Below are positions 1-14,800 of a DNA stretch of 64,000 nt, piece after piece. The stretch is taken from positions 73,790,600 to 73,854,599 of the forward strand of contig CATQJL010000223.1 of assembly GCA_958299035.1 (NCBI GenBank). The letters are read 5' to 3'. Source of the DNA: Cylicocyclus nassatus. Its lineage: Eukaryota; Nematoda; Chromadorea; Rhabditida; Strongylidae. Positions within the stretch are counted from its first letter, which is position 1. The number at the start of each line of letters is the position of its first letter. Both the position numbers and the translations under genes were made by a program. The notes under the pieces are model-generated. The model was not told the origin of the DNA. It saw only the letters and a list, made by a program, of their open reading frames with translations, and made no database searches.

Positions 1-1228
1 TACATGATTTAGACGTCCGTTCATATAAGGGACTTATTCACTAAAAATAAGAGTGATCAGAGACAAAACTTTTTTGAGCGTTACCATAAATCATGGAATC
101 GAGATTCACGCGTGAAAGGAAGAAAACGACGATTTTATGGCCGTCCTACTAAAGGTTTCAGGCTCAATTATATTCAGCATCAATCTCGTAGATGCTGCCG
201 GGCAACCGTCGCTTTTTCGGTCGAAGCCATCGTCAAATTTCGAAATTGAATTATAATTTCAATCATAGCGAATGTCAACACCTGCATGCGCTTGGCTAAG
301 GTGAGTAGCGAGGAGTGAACATTCACAAAAGCATCCTTTTGCAGAAGATAAACAGTCATGGTAACCGAGGTGATGCGCTAGCATACCAAGATAGCGTGTC
401 TGGTACAATAGATTACAAGCAGATGAAAGAGCGGCAAGAAAGAAGCTGGTTGTAGAAAGCTTCGTTTGTAACAAACTGATGATGCAAAACTTTTTCTATG
501 CCCACAAGCCGAATTACTCCAAGAATTTGCGCCAAATGAAGCAAGGAAAACTAAGAAGTTCTCCATAATGTAAAGCGAATTGTAAAATTCATCAAATGCC
601 GTAATTCGAAAACAACCATAAGAAGCAGAAAGTATTGTCACCCTCGGCTGGCAGTAATTTCAATACTTCATTTCGATAATGAGCTGAAAATGAAAAGTCT
701 CGAAATGTGCAGCATGGTGTCCAGAAGGTTGTTATGAGTGTCTTGTGACCGAAATTAACATCAAGCAAAAAAAAGCTTCAAAATGCTTCGAACGATCAAG
801 TAAATAGAGAAGAATTTACTGCAAGAAAACACCAAACTGGTTCTTTGCATTAGGTTACAAAAAATCTGCAGCTGTCTTGAGTGTGGCTGGCGCCGTTTTT
901 TTTTTCTAGAACCGAGACGGAAAAATGCACAGAAAAAGATGACTACTTCTGACGTTCATTGCAAAATTGTCCAGGCAACCCTTCCAAACGAGCAACTGCA
1001 TAACTCGTCAAATCAAAAGATATAATTCCAGCTCTCCAAAGTTCTCATCATAATAATCAATAAAAAACATATTTCCATTGAAAGACTGCTATGAAAAGAG
1101 AACTGCCCCCTCAAATGTAACACGATCTTTCAGCATTATTACTGAGCGGCACGTGACAAGCATTATGGTTGCCAAAAATTGCGCGACATGAGTGCTGGCG
1201 AAGCTCGCAGATGCACTTTCGTCCTGTT
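1..1228. other. No gene seen; downstream flank of the uridylyltransferase gene
   Basis: Short frames occur on both strands, but none joins to another through consistent splice sites and none resembles a known family. The stretch is AT-rich with runs of A and T. I see nothing here that I can support as a gene; it may hold distal 3' sequence of a gene lying outside the window. Confidence 0.4.
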
Positions 1229-1468
1229 TTAAGCCTCGGTCAGAGTTCACGCGATTTTATCGTCGCGATTCAATCGCTACAAGTGTTACGAGTTCATTGC
1301 ATGCCAATCTTCTTGTATTTCGGTTGTGCTAATTAGTCACGATTAGCCGGTTGGAAAACTATCACAACCGAAATGCAAGAAGATCGGCATGCAATGGTAT
1401 TGTTACAATTGTCTTGTCGCGATCAATCGCGACGATCAAATCGCGTAAACTCTGACCGACGGTGATTA
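1229..1468. repeat. Palindromic foldback element (MITE-like)
   Basis: The left end CCTCGGTCAGAGTT and the right end AACTCTGACCGACGG are inverted copies. The inversion continues inward for about 100 bases per arm, for example GCATGCCAATCTTCTTG on the left against CAAGAAGATCGGCATGC on the right. Arms are similar but not identical, so this is a somewhat aged copy. No open frame spans it. It is most likely a non-autonomous DNA transposon; the superfamily cannot be assigned because no clean target duplication is visible. Confidence 0.65.
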
Positions 1469-2834
1469 AGTGCTATCCCAGATGTTCGAGAGCAGTCAAA
1501 CAGAATCTATGACAGAGGGCTAAACTTGTGAAAGCAAAATCGTACCACTGATTAGCAAACAACTTACAAAACTGCAATAGACCTGATAAGAAAACTGTCC
1601 ACATATAGACAAGAGAATAATAGCAACACTAGAGCCTTTAAACCCGCTTTTAGATCTAATCCGATTTCCCCTAGACGCTTTCTTTCAGAAAGTGAACTAT
1701 TGGGAAAGTGACTCAATGTCAAGATGTGCGAGGTGGTTTGAAGTTCGAACGAGCCCGAAACGAACACAGTCACTGACTTTTCATTTCTTTTGGATAAAGT
1801 TGTAGCTACACTGGACGAATGTGCACAGCCCGAATAACTAATAGCATCGATAAAATGGCCTTGGCTCCTCCGCAAGTGAATTGAAGCGGAAATTTCACGC
1901 AATTTCACGTCAAAAATCCAAAGAAGATAAGTACATCCAAGTGGAACAACTTGTAGTAATAACTGTACGAATTTGCTCCCGATCTTTATTCATAATTGTG
2001 GAGCAGGGACATGAGGTAGCCATCACTGGAACACCATCATGACCAAGTAAAATTTTGATAACTCTCCGTCCAGACACAGTGAACACAGCAACAATTACAA
2101 TGAGATCCTACGCATTCAATATACATAAAGCAGGTTCCTTACACTGCAGAAAAAAAACAATAAATAGAAAAAAGGAAAATGCAGTTGCAAATTTTGGTTT
2201 GAACGAGGAGGAATTTACAAAACTTGTGGGCAAAGGAAATGCAAGATTCCTTTGAGGCAGTGGAGTAATGTCATAGTTTACCTTTTACAACAAGTGAGGG
2301 GTCCCTAAAGCTAGGATAGTTGTGTAGATAGGCAAGGCAATAAAGGTTATACATACAAGTGACTAAGCTTATGAATAGAAAAACGCTTTTCAACGCTTTT
2401 AAGAAAGTGGCACGCGTGCTAAAGTACTGGCTATATAAATCCAAAGAACAAGAATTAAAAACCGCAAGTCAACATTCAAATTCTACCCAATCTACCTCAC
2501 AGAAACCCCTGAGTATTTGATGACAGTTTAAGGCAACGATTAAAATAGAAGATACTGCGAAACATACATACGCTACAGATCTAAGTGTAGCTGGTCACAA
2601 AAATAAAACTCAACCGAAGAAAAAGCTCGAGTAGGAAATCACTGCTATCAAAAAAGTGAATTCTAACCTTAAACAAGAAAGAATAGATGAAGAAAGGAAA
2701 CGTAAAGTAAAAAAACCTTGAAGACCCAAAATGTCTGAGAAAGTATTGGCACGGTAAATGCAGAGCCTGTAGGTTTTAGACTCGTTTCTTGTACCCGAAT
2801 TATTGCCATGACTTCCGGAAACTGTACATTCCAC
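1469..2834. other. Intergenic or 3' UTR sequence, no gene seen
   Basis: This follows the stop codon of the minus-strand uridylyltransferase gene and probably contains its 3' UTR. The nearest AATAAA hexamer on the minus strand is at about 1984-1989, roughly 850 bases past the stop; whether it is used is unknown. The short frames here have no splice-compatible neighbours. Confidence 0.35.
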
Positions 2835-5800
2835 TCATTGTAACACTGCTGGTGATTGTGCTTGCGTCTGTACTTGTGCTTGCGGTTGAATTTCCTTCGA
2901 GTGTCGTTCTACTTTCTGAAACTATAAACCAAATGAGGTAGTGAACTAATTTGCTTCATAGGCCCTGTACACGGCTTTAATGATAAAAGATAAGATGGTG
3001 TGTCAGCTCTTGTCTTCAAAAGACTGCTTTCGCTGCCAGAGTAACAGAAAAAAAAAACAGGAGCTATATCCTCAGAGCATTCCTTCAGTTTACGAGACGA
3101 AAGCCAACACTTGAAAAATTCTTTCTAATCTGATCAAATCACTTTTGTCACCATAACTATTCAAGGAAAGACGAAAAAATACATGAAGCTTCGTTACAAA
3201 TGAATACTTAGCAAAAACTTACGCGGTAATAGGACCTCCTGATTTGATAGCCTCGCCCTTCTGTTTGACCTGCTTGTGTTTGGCCGCTTCTGGGGGGCGT
3301 TTCGCCATTGTTTCCAACCTAAACCACATCACTTGTCAATTGCCAAAGCAAAGATGTGCAAACATGACGCTTCTAAAAAGCCTCATCTGCACGGCAAGGT
3401 GAACAAGGAAAGAACAACTTAGCATCAAGACAACAAGAAAATTACACACCCAACACAGCAAACCAAGGGACAGACTGGTGTAGGAATAAAATGGGAATAA
3501 ATACACAAAATCACTGTGCGAGTGAAAAACAACAACAACTCAAACTCACTGGAGCCTTTTTGAGCCAAGGCTCTTTACGTGGTGTTCTTATACCATGTTG
3601 ACTCCTAAAATCACTTTCCACTAACTCATCCTTTGTCTCAACTTGGGATTCGGTCGTCTCATCATCGTGAAGCCTCAAAACGCATAAGGCGTTTTAGGTA
3701 GGTCTCCAGAATCGGTAGAGAACAAACGAAACAAAATCTCAACAAAAGACGTACTCAACGCCCAAATTTAAAAAAAAACTCAGACCACCAAATCTTCGAA
3801 AATTTACTTTGGACAGGCTTCCGCAAAGTGTCCAATCCGATGACATATTCGACATTGACGATCGGAAGGAGCAGCACCCATACCACACTCTTTCAGTAGA
3901 GTTGCCTAAGAACGCAAACAGTAAGCCAACATACGACAGAAATGTTTGCATGCAATAGCATTAGTCCATACTATATTACGTTAAACCTGAACTCTGATGC
4001 GTAAAAAGGAACACTTCTCCCACTGCCTTTCAGGAAATTGTATCTTACGCGAGACGTTTAAAGATGCTTTCAGGAACTTTCAAAAAAGGGATTACTTGTG
4101 ACAAATTTAGCAGAACCAAAATCGAGGAATTGAAGAGCCGATTTTTCAAAGACAAATTATAATGAGCGCGTCGACAAAACTATGGATAATATGAGAGCAG
4201 TACAAAAACATCTTATTGAACATACCGCGTATATATCGCTCAAACTAGGAGGCATTTCCCTATCATCTGGCAATCCTTTTTTAGACAAGAATTCACGGCG
4301 CATCTCGGGCAACATGAACCTTCTGCGAGAGTTGTGGATGTTGCGTGCGATGAATACAAACACTGAAGATCTCATATAACAGATATTAAATATCAAAGCC
4401 AAAATTCCGCTTACTTTTCTTGGTAACACCCGAACCCAAATTGTGATGGAGATCGAATGGATCTTCTATGCACATAGCGCGACTCCAATCTTTCTCCATT
4501 TTGAGCAGTGGTTTCCTGCGCCGAATTTGGACCACCTGATCATAAGCAAGGCTGATTCAAACAAAAATTGTTGACTAAGTATCGAGATAACTCAATAATA
4601 GCTCACCTGCGTTTCAAAGTCAAAGCGGGCAAAATAATCCAGAAATCCAACAAATAATTGTGCTACCGATGAAGTATTCTTTGACCATTCAGTCTTGCCG
4701 GGGATTGTTTTATGATAGTATACATCGTGATTTTCGACCATTACTGATTTTACTTCTCCATTACGGAAATCCTAAACAATGCACTACTTTCTGAATCTCA
4801 GATAGTTGAGAATACAAATACTTCTTGTAAGCGAGGCAGGACAGGTGGCTGGCAATTCTGAAGGTAGTGAATGAGAAGGATAATTATGGCGTATGATGAC
4901 AGCGAACCACGTGATGCATCACCGAAATCGCACGACTTCGCCCACTGGAAACATATTCTAGCAAATTCATTACGGAGAAAAACGTCGAGAAAAGTTTAAT
5001 GATTTGTGATACATTTTGGATTCGAAGAGAAACTGCAGGGTGAAGACTACGAATCGTTCTTGTACATGAAAATTCCGAATACTGATAAGTGTAATTTTCA
5101 CATCAAAATGCAAGACTGAGGAGGAATTTTCATAGGGAAACTTATTGAATATTATGTACTATGTATTAGGTCATTCCGAAAGTAATTTCGCTTTTTTCGA
5201 ACGGACGCCACATACGATGGAACAAAGATTTCTAAAAGATCTTGGTAGCATTCGATGCAGAATTTCATTCTCTTTCTAATGGTTGTGTAAATGTTGCAAA
5301 ACAGTCAATAAGTTTTCAGAAAATAACCAAAACCTGCAACCCATGCTTTTTGAGATGGTCAAGTTTTATGATTTTTTAAGACTTTCATATCAATCCTCAG
5401 AAGGATTGCAAGCAATTTCGGATAGAGTAAATCTTATAGAATAAAGCACTACTTTTTTTCTCCTTTCCATAGCTTGTCATACATTTTTAACAGAATTTTA
5501 ACTGATGCTACCGATTTCCATACTTGGGCAACTAAATCCTCGTAGAACATCAAAAGAAGAGCAGCTCGCGCACTATTCGATGCAGCATTTTCTCCTTTTT
5601 CTAACAGGTGGTTTTTGTTTCCGATTCGTTTAGTTTTCGGGGATAAAATCATCACAATTATTTCTTTCAAGGAGCCTCATGCTGTACCTGAAAATCACGA
5701 AATTTGATATTTCGAACCCGTAAACCTTCACATGCTTTGTAAAATGCATGCTAACTCATAGTACTATCTTGGTAGTCTCAAATTCAGAAAAATTATGATG

Positions 5801-8800
5801 TTTGATGTGATTGTGGCTGAGGTGGGCCTGCCAAAATCCGATGGTTCTGTTAAAAAATCTTTTAAAAAATTACGGCAAGATACGAGGAAGAGAAAAAAGT
5901 AGTACTGTGTTCTATAAGGTTTACTCTATCGAATCATTACTTGCAATCCTTCTGAGGATTGATATGAAAGTTTTAAAAAACCATAGAACTTGAACGTCTC
6001 AAAAAGGACGGGTTGCAGGTTTTGGTTATTTTCTGAAAGCTCATTAACTGTTTTGCAACAATTGCATAACAGTTAGAAAGTGAATGAAATTCTGCATCGA
6101 ATGCTACCAAGATCTTTTAGAAATCTTTGTTCCATCGTATGTGGCGTCCGTTCGAAAAAAGCGAAATTACTTTCGGAATGACCTAATATATGGGAAAATT
6201 TGGATCAAATCCAAATTTTCAAGATTGAAAAATACTTACTCGTTTCACCCATATACCTACTGGTGCGACACGCCTATCCCATGCACAATACGTTCGCAAC
6301 AACTGTGTATTATACAAAGCCAGTACGTTGTAGTAACTTATGCTAAAATATAGTCTTTAAGCATAAAACGAAAAAAAGACGAAATTATAGAGACTTACTC
6401 TCCCTCAAATGCAAATTTTGGGCAGACAAATTTCACTATAGGCACTTTCGCGGTGGTAATTGCATAGACTTTATCCAATCCTTTCATTTTTTGTAGAGAC
6501 TGACAGATCTCCCGCACAATCTCTACTCCGTCCACTTCCTGAAACATTGCAAGGTTCAATAAGGGACAAAGCAGACATAACTTGATCTGTCGCACACGCT
6601 TGAATATATAAAAATTGCCAAGCTCAAAAAGATATCATACCAAAGGCGGCTCGTTTTCTTCGAACCGAAAACAGATATCGACGTCCGAACTTCCACTACC
6701 TAATCCATTGACTAAGGAACCGAAAATCTGCAATACGAAAGTCATTAAACAACCTCATTATGCAAAACCTGTGAGCGACTTACGTCAAGCCGAACTTTCT
6801 TCTTCAAGTCATTTTCCAAGAATTCGCGTATCCGTTCAACCATTGCGCCTACCGTTTCTATTCTGTGTTCTTTCACATGGTCCTTTTCTGAAGAACACTT
6901 TTCGCTCTGAACTGCGATATTTCACATGACTATGATCAATCCAAAACCTGCCATAAGTTCCAATTATGACTTTGTCCAGTTCCATCCATTCATGTTCTTT
7001 CTTCTCATAAAATATTGTTTCAACCTTAGGGATCTGAAGTTCGAATACTAAGGAAGCATGATATAAATTCACAAAAAAACAAGTTAGGAAAAACTGAACA
7101 CAATCAAGAAAATTTTAGTAGGCACAAAAAACTCTGGATTTTCAACGATATAAGAGGACGAAGATAAAACTAACCGTCATGAGTGGACATGCATCTGACC
7201 AATGCTCGGAGCTTTCGCAAGTTGAACAGAGCATGTAGGGTTTCTATATACAAGGGTAAGAGGGATCGTAAGAGCGAAGCAGAACAAAGTATGAATAGAC
7301 GAATAGAAAGATACTTACATAGCCATTGTTGAAATTTTGTGCGTTTGCAAACGAGTATGCAAAGGACTCTTTGCCGAGGCCGTCAATCTAAACCATACTC
7401 GGTTGAGATAAACTTGGCTCACTATAGGACTCCCAAGTTTAAAAAGAGTAGAGCACTGAGAAGACTATTACAAAATAAGCACAAAATATACCTTGACTTT
7501 CAAGATGGTTGGATCAAACTTTTTCATTGTTATGAAGAAATCTTCGTAGCAAATGAGCGGTTTCGGTCTATTTTCCTTGTCTTGTTGTGGTGACTGCGGT
7601 GACTGAGGCTTTTGCACCGTAGTTTCCACCTATGGAATGCGTCCACGTATTAACTTTCCTGGCACTGGATACTCGTAATATTCGTACCTCGACTTTACGT
7701 TCGATCTCAACCTCAGTTTTCTCAACGGTTTCAGACAGATCCAACTCATCGAAAGATCCTTCAATAGATGAATCGTCGTTCGCATACGCTAAAAAAGCAG
7801 GGATAAGGACAATACCAACTGGAAGAATTGTATATGCACAGAGAAGCAGAAACATTCGGTTGGCTGATAAACAGACTCGCCCATTTTTGCACAATTCTAA
7901 CACTTAACAGGGGAAACTTTCATGATGGAAAACACTGAAGAGATTTCTGATTCTTCGAGCTAATGCAAGCATCCACAATTTCAAATGAAGCACAGTGAAG
8001 AGTACAATTCTTCTTGCTCAAGTCAATGAGTTCATAATCCAAACACTCAGAGTTAAGAATTAAGCTTGCTTGTAAGTTGAACAACTTGCAAATTGATGTG
8101 AATGTTCTATTCCGCCTAACGTTTCGACATTGTTGCCTTCCTCAGAGGCCTGAAAGTCAGTCACACCACCTTAACCTTGCACTTTACACGACCTCTCCTT
8201 TAGACTCGACTACTAATTCACTGTAAAAGGACATCAACGAGTATCCAACTTACAAACAACTCACCAAGGTCACGCTGACAATGCGCTTCGACAGCAGTGC
8301 CTCGCTTCGCCCACAGATGTTGAAAATATAAACCTAGTCCTTTTGACGATCTGTTTATATGGTAAGCGTTATAGCTTTCAGTATGACAGGAACGACACAA
8401 GATCATTTATGATAGAGAGTTATTTATTTTTGCTAATCATCATTTCAATGTTCCAATGATCTCCATGTTAAGTGCGTGGTCTAGCTTTAGAGACCAAAAT
8501 ATCTGCTTGCAAAGCGTGAAAGCGTCATTCATTCTATCCAGGGAGCCCAAAATTAATGGCAAAAATGATTAACTCTCTATCACAAGTGATCTTATGCCGT
8601 TCCTGTCATACTGCCAGCTATAACGCCCATCAAACAGATCCTTAAAAGGACTACATTTATACTTTCCGTCGAACATTGTCAGCGTGATCTTTGGTGAGTT
8701 GTTTGTGAGTTGGATACTTGTTGATATCCACTACATAAATTGAATAGTCGAGTCTAAAGGAGAGGTTTGGCCGTGTAGAGCGCAAGATCAAGGTGAATGA

Positions 8801-11800
8801 TCAGGTCCCTGAGGACAGCATTAGGGCCGAAACGTTAGGCGATATAAAACATTCATATCGAACCTATCTGGCAAAGAAAACTACTAGATATACAACACAA
8901 TGCCTAGGTTTTATGAACAGAGAACGTACGAGTTATTCAATTATCGCCGCGGAAGAGTTAAGACTGTCTTCCCAAACCACAAGTAGAAGCTTAGGCGACA
9001 GGTTCTCAATTCATTACAATGCTGCACTAGAAGGACATGCAGAATTTGTGCGAAAGGGAGGACGTGAACGTTGTCAGGAAGGCTTGACCAAACGACATAC
9101 TCCGGCATCATACGACCGTAATGATCTTGTTTCATTCATGACAAATAGAACTGCGTATTTGTTGTTCGCTCATTTTCAAAAAAGAGAATTCTTCTCTACA
9201 TTAAGAGAAAGCCACGTAAACGCGACAGCCGATGACGAAATGAGGGATGATTGGAGACGATGACGGAATGAGGTGACTGAACATGAGGATAGAAAACCGA
9301 TTCTCAAACTGACACTAACAACGGCTGAAGCAGGCTTTCATACAGCATTGTTACCGTCATGTTCAAGAATCGGTTTTCTGCCCACCCCATGAGTTTTACG
9401 GTAACATCAAGGAGCTGCTTCACCTTCGCAGTGAGACGGACACGACGTACGGTTCATACTCAAACGTACGATTCATACTTAAAACTGAGGACAAGAACTT
9501 CCAGAGTTCAAAAGTCCACGACTTTAAATCTCCCGCACGAAAGTTTCCAACATAGCTATGAGGTACGGAAAGGCATTTCAGGAACGTTCTCTCAGCAACA
9601 TCTCAAGCCAGTCCAAGCCAATAACGATGTAATCGAGTCCAAACCTTATCTGGGCGAAAAGACTTCACAACGAAGACACTTGAAGCATTAGATTAACCAG
9701 TCAGTCAACGATCCATTGAGCAGATTCTGGTGGATTGAGGATTTACCTAAGCGGAAAAAGAGCCACTTCTTCTGCTTTGATAAACCTTCGATATTCACAA
9801 ATTGGCAGACATTGTAGTAGTTGCGGAGCAGAAAACAGTTTTGTGCCCAGAACGAATTTATTTATTAGCCAACCTAATATCTGGGATAATATCTGGAATT
9901 TGCATATTTTTTTCTATTTCTGAAACTCGTACCCCGATAAGGTAAACCAAGCTCATCGTCATCATCATCGTCATCGTCTTGTGCTTTAACCACAGGCAAC
10001 CAGTCTTTTTCCGTTATTCCACCTTGTGAGTCAAATGGATTCGGACCTTGCATTTGCACCTGAAAATTCCCACGGCTATGCTTAAACAGTTAGTACCATG
10101 CAATTACATGGAACTTCAACGCACCTTCTTAATTTTGACTTCTGTCCCTATGTACTTCCTCAACTTCTTGCGTATACGTGCACTACGAATCTCTTGCCGA
10201 CGTCGTTCCTTCATAGCTTCACATTCTCTGTCGCGTTCACTGAATTCACGAGAATTCAGCTCAAGGCGCTCGAGTATGGCGAACAACTAGAAAGATAAAT
10301 GAAAACGATTGAAAATATACAAAAAACTTGCAACAATACCGGTCTTCTAATAGACACAGGATAGGTATCTCGAATTTTGTACATAGTTCGACGACTGTAC
10401 ACGCCTACGTCATCAATTTCCACATTGACAGGATTCAGATCCTTCAGAGGGATACCGTAGAATAAGCACGTTTCCTGAAATGCTGATAAAACATTCTAGT
10501 TCTACTGCACAACTGATTTTGTTAGATTGGCGGTAAAGTTCTCGGACATTGCATTTTGACAAACTTTTTGTTTCGATGTAAACACTGACTGGAGCATGCT
10601 GCAGACTGTTGTATAGAGAATCAATCTTTGCAAAATTATGGTATGCACAAGCATTATCAATTTTGAAATGGTAACTCCGCCTCCATTGAATCTAGGCCCT
10701 ATCCGCTTGCTTGGATATCATTAAAGGCAAGAGAAAGAGAGAGAGAGAATACAGCAGCAGATTTTCGCACATTTTCATGCATCAGATTTCGAGAGTAGCA
10801 AAATTCCTATATAGATGTTTGGGAGCGACCCAATCTAATACAATAAAACCCCTATGCTTGCTTTCTTCGTTACTACTGACTCTTGAATTCACACTGTTTC
10901 GACGCCAGAAGAGTAAATTAGAAAACTTAAAGGCAGCGTACATCCACAATTTCGTCTTCCATGTTTTTTATGTTAACGGGCCTTTCAATGGCGCTAAATT
11001 CGGATATGAGGTTCAAATTCCGGTAATCCAATCCCTTTTCTGAAGCCCTAATTTGGCAGACATAGACAAGTGCCCCGGCGCTAGCCACGTCGTATGCTAC
11101 AGGAAACCTCGTCGTGTGCAATAGTGCCACATCACAAACTATGCCTCTCAACGTTGCTTGTCATGATGGAACACGCCACGCAATCCGCGGGTGCGTGGAG
11201 CGCAAAAAAGGGGGTGGAGCTAAAGAGGATCAGGTCCATTATCTCCTTTTGTAGGCAACAATAGGGACCGGACCAACGCGGTTGGTTTACTTTTAGGGCC
11301 TACCATTAGGATAAATAGTAATCCAGAGTGAATGGATTTTGGGTGGATGCCGCCTTCAAGCGTGGCAGTTCAACGGTATTATGATTCAGCAACCCCCCCC
11401 CCCCTTGAATTAGTTAAAGCAAATAGAGGCCAGTAAGAGTAGTTTGCGCCAGCAGCAATCAAGTTGAACTAAACAAAAGCAGCTAAGCCATATTAATCAC
11501 AGGATCTTACCATCCTAAGCTTGATATCAGGATCAGAGTTTTTAACATCATCGTCGGACTGTTTTGAAGCTTCCAATCCATTACTCGCGATAGGTTTACC
11601 ATGGCTGTTGCACGGCACATTTTTATCATCCATACGGGAAACATCTGCTTTGCTTGTAGAAGCTTCCGCGAATTGTACTTTGTTACGGGTCCTTTTCCTT
11701 TTCGGTGTTGCATTTTGTAATAGCACGTCAATTTTTTCACCATCGTTACATGGGTCCTTGCAGAGACGTTCAACTTTACTTATAAGGTCATCAACAAGTG

Positions 11801-14800
11801 CATTCAGATCGTTGTCACTCTCTTCTGGTAGACTCTTCTTCAATGTTGCCTTTTCCTCTTCCACGAGCTTTTCCAGAAGTTTTGCTGCTCTTTCTTTTTC
11901 CTGACGTCGTCGTTCGGCTCTCTCAACCTTCTTCTCACTTTTGCGCTTGTCATCTTTCATCTGTTCAGTCACACAATCTACTTGTTCTTCTTTCGACATG
12001 GATTCATCTTCAGTTGATTGTCGTTCTTCTCCTGGATTGAGCGTTGCCACCGCTCTAACAACATAGCATTCCTTCAGCAATGGAGTATCAATTTCCTCCA
12101 CTGCCAAGTCATCAACTTCAAATAACTTTTTGTCACTCCTGATGGCGACGAAAGTGCGAGATTCTTCTTTGAAATATCCAGTCCACACTTCGAGGCCTAT
12201 ACTTTCGCAAACTTCTGCCAATTTGAACTGTTTTCTCTCATTGGAGTGTTCACTCTCGTTGCCAAACATGACAATAAGAGACGTATTGTCCCAATTCTTC
12301 AATTCTTCCACGCGCTCTCGAAGTCTTCTGAGTGGATATGTATCAAATAATTGTATACAATACAGGATCTTCAGAAAATGGTCAGCTGCGAGATGCAAGG
12401 TAATTTCACAGATACCTTTCTTGACTCTCTTAACCTCCCGAACCTTATTTGTCCATTGACTGTTGACAAGAAAACCACAAGCGCTACGTTCTGGAACAAA
12501 AAACGCCTCGCCTCTTGGTAACCTATATGATCCACAGAGTCTGTTGGGAAGATCTACAATAGAGCAACCAGCAACTGCATCGTTGCTCGTAACTGCTTTC
12601 GCTATCGCGACAAGATGACTCATCACATCCTGTTTAGCTCCACGCAGAAGTAAGCCATTGACACACGAGATGCTGAGATGTGCTTGTTCGTCCTTGGATT
12701 GTCTGCGCCCCGTAGCTTGAACTCTCGCGTCCATTACCACTTGCGATAGGTCCAACAGATCCGGATCCGGCTCAAAACAAAAGTTCATTACAAAAATTCT
12801 GACCAAAATGAACTACTGATCCTATTGCCAAAGTTTTCTAGGCGGCTGTTCTTGTCTCTACTCATGAATGAACTGAGAAGGTGCAGGTCAGAAGTTGTGG
12901 AATGAACTTCAGTCGAGCAAGAACACACCTAGCAAAACAAAGCAACTGCTAGGTAAGAAGAAGTTCATACTCACCATCAAGCTCTCCATAATTTTGCGAT
13001 TGACTTCTTCTTTCTGCTCTTCGCTGACTAATGCATCCGCTGCGGTCGTGTACTCATCCTCCTAAATTATAGCACAATCAGATATAACATGCAAGCATGG
13101 CACAAACCAAAAATGTTGATATTCATCGAGAGATTATAACAAAAAGAAGGTATAAAGGGTACTCAAACTGACGTCAATGCTAGTAGAAGCAGCATTTTCC
13201 ATTACTGTGAGAGGAGTGCGTTCTGCACCACCGCCAAATCTTCTTTCGCCTCTAACCTCACTACCGAGCGTAGAAGGGCCTCCTCTCTTTCGTTTACCTC
13301 TCCTTTTTCGTGGACTTTCGGCCATCTAAGACAAAGTCTGCATCTGCAAAATTTGCAAAACAAAAGGAATCTTACCTTTTGATACAATTTGATATCCACC
13401 ATTGGGCCAGTTGTTGTTTGTGGAATAGCAAAGTACAGGTATGACTTGAGGAAACAGTTGAAGAAGAATGCTTGATAGGCTCTAGTAAACGTGACCACAT
13501 TTTCAGTTCTGAATGGATCTGGAAAACAACATCGATAAATTGAAATGAACAAAAATTGGAAATGAAGATACCTGCAATCTGCAATAATTTTCTGCTCCAA
13601 CGAGTTTTGTCCCTTGTCATGACATTTTTCGTAACCACTTGTACAACTTCGTTCAGATGATCGCGAGAGGCAAAGAAGCGCAAAAACTCCACAAACAATA
13701 GAGCAAGATTCCAAGGTTCTTGCAATGCTCCAAAACTCTCAGTCTAATGAAGTTGATATGAATGATATCAAGAAAAATGATGCCCTACTTACGATTTTTG
13801 TGATATCATTTTCGTAAAGATCTCTTCTATCGAAATACTCATCTATGACGTGTGGATTTCTCTTCTCGTGAACCATCATTGGTCTCATCTAAAAATATAG
13901 TGAAAAGTGAGTGTTTTCTCTACAAACTTGAGTCGTGCCCAAAAAATACTTACTTCGTGAAGGCAAGGCATTAGACCTCTTTGTTGTAAGAAGTAGAGTA
14001 CCATCAAATCGAAACCATAGCTAGTCAAGCCACCTTGTCGCTTTTCAACAGAATATATGCCAGAAATCTAAATTACTCTAATATCGTCACCATACACAAA
14101 AGGGTGCCGCGCAAGAGCTGCCTATGGCCGGAGGAGCCCAAGTCTAAGCAACCAAGCCCTTTACTCCTGCTGAGAACAGCTAAATTGATATCAAAGCAAT
14201 ACGAGCGGACCAGACCGTTAATTTGGGAAACTCTTATGTCATCGTAGAAAGTCGGCAAGCAGGTTATCTTCAACTGTGAAGTAGTTCTGGGAAAACCCAA
14301 GAAAATAGAACACGCCAAACTCTTTGTCCTTTACTTTTTATGGGGCCAAGGCCTGTGTAGGAATGAATTACCTCAGCCCATTTTCTGACAACTCTGCAAA
14401 GTTCTGGATACTGAGGGCGAACTTCTGCGTAAGTAGCAAGTAAACTTCCAAGTTTGAGGCCGCTCTCGCGTCTCCAGGTAATACGAACACATACATCCGA
14501 CATAATCAAACGAATGCACATGGGCGTCTGCGCCAAGAAACGGGCTTCAAAGCCATCTGAACATTAATTTACGCATAAGCAAGTCCAACGGCAGCTTGTA
14601 AGAGATCTCAGCAAAGAAAAATTCAAAAATAATTCTCACCTGCTCCCTGATTTAACAGATCGGCCACTTCTTTCATAGTCTCTACTGCATCGCTACAGTC
14701 AACACCAGGAATGTCGATAGTAACGTTGAGATCGCTACTAGCGATCGCAGTTTTGGTCACTGTAGAGCCGTACGGTCGAACATGGCCTAAACAGCATTTG

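Noticed and set aside
8793..9263. 156-codon plus-strand frame in an intron of the uridylyltransferase gene
   Set aside because: Its first part lies in a foldback arm that is repeated elsewhere as a non-coding motif, and the rest matches no family.
11521..11904. 127-codon plus-strand frame opposite the long uridylyltransferase exon
   Set aside because: It is the reverse shadow of a Lys/Glu/Ser-rich coding exon; it is Ser/Leu-rich and has no splice support.
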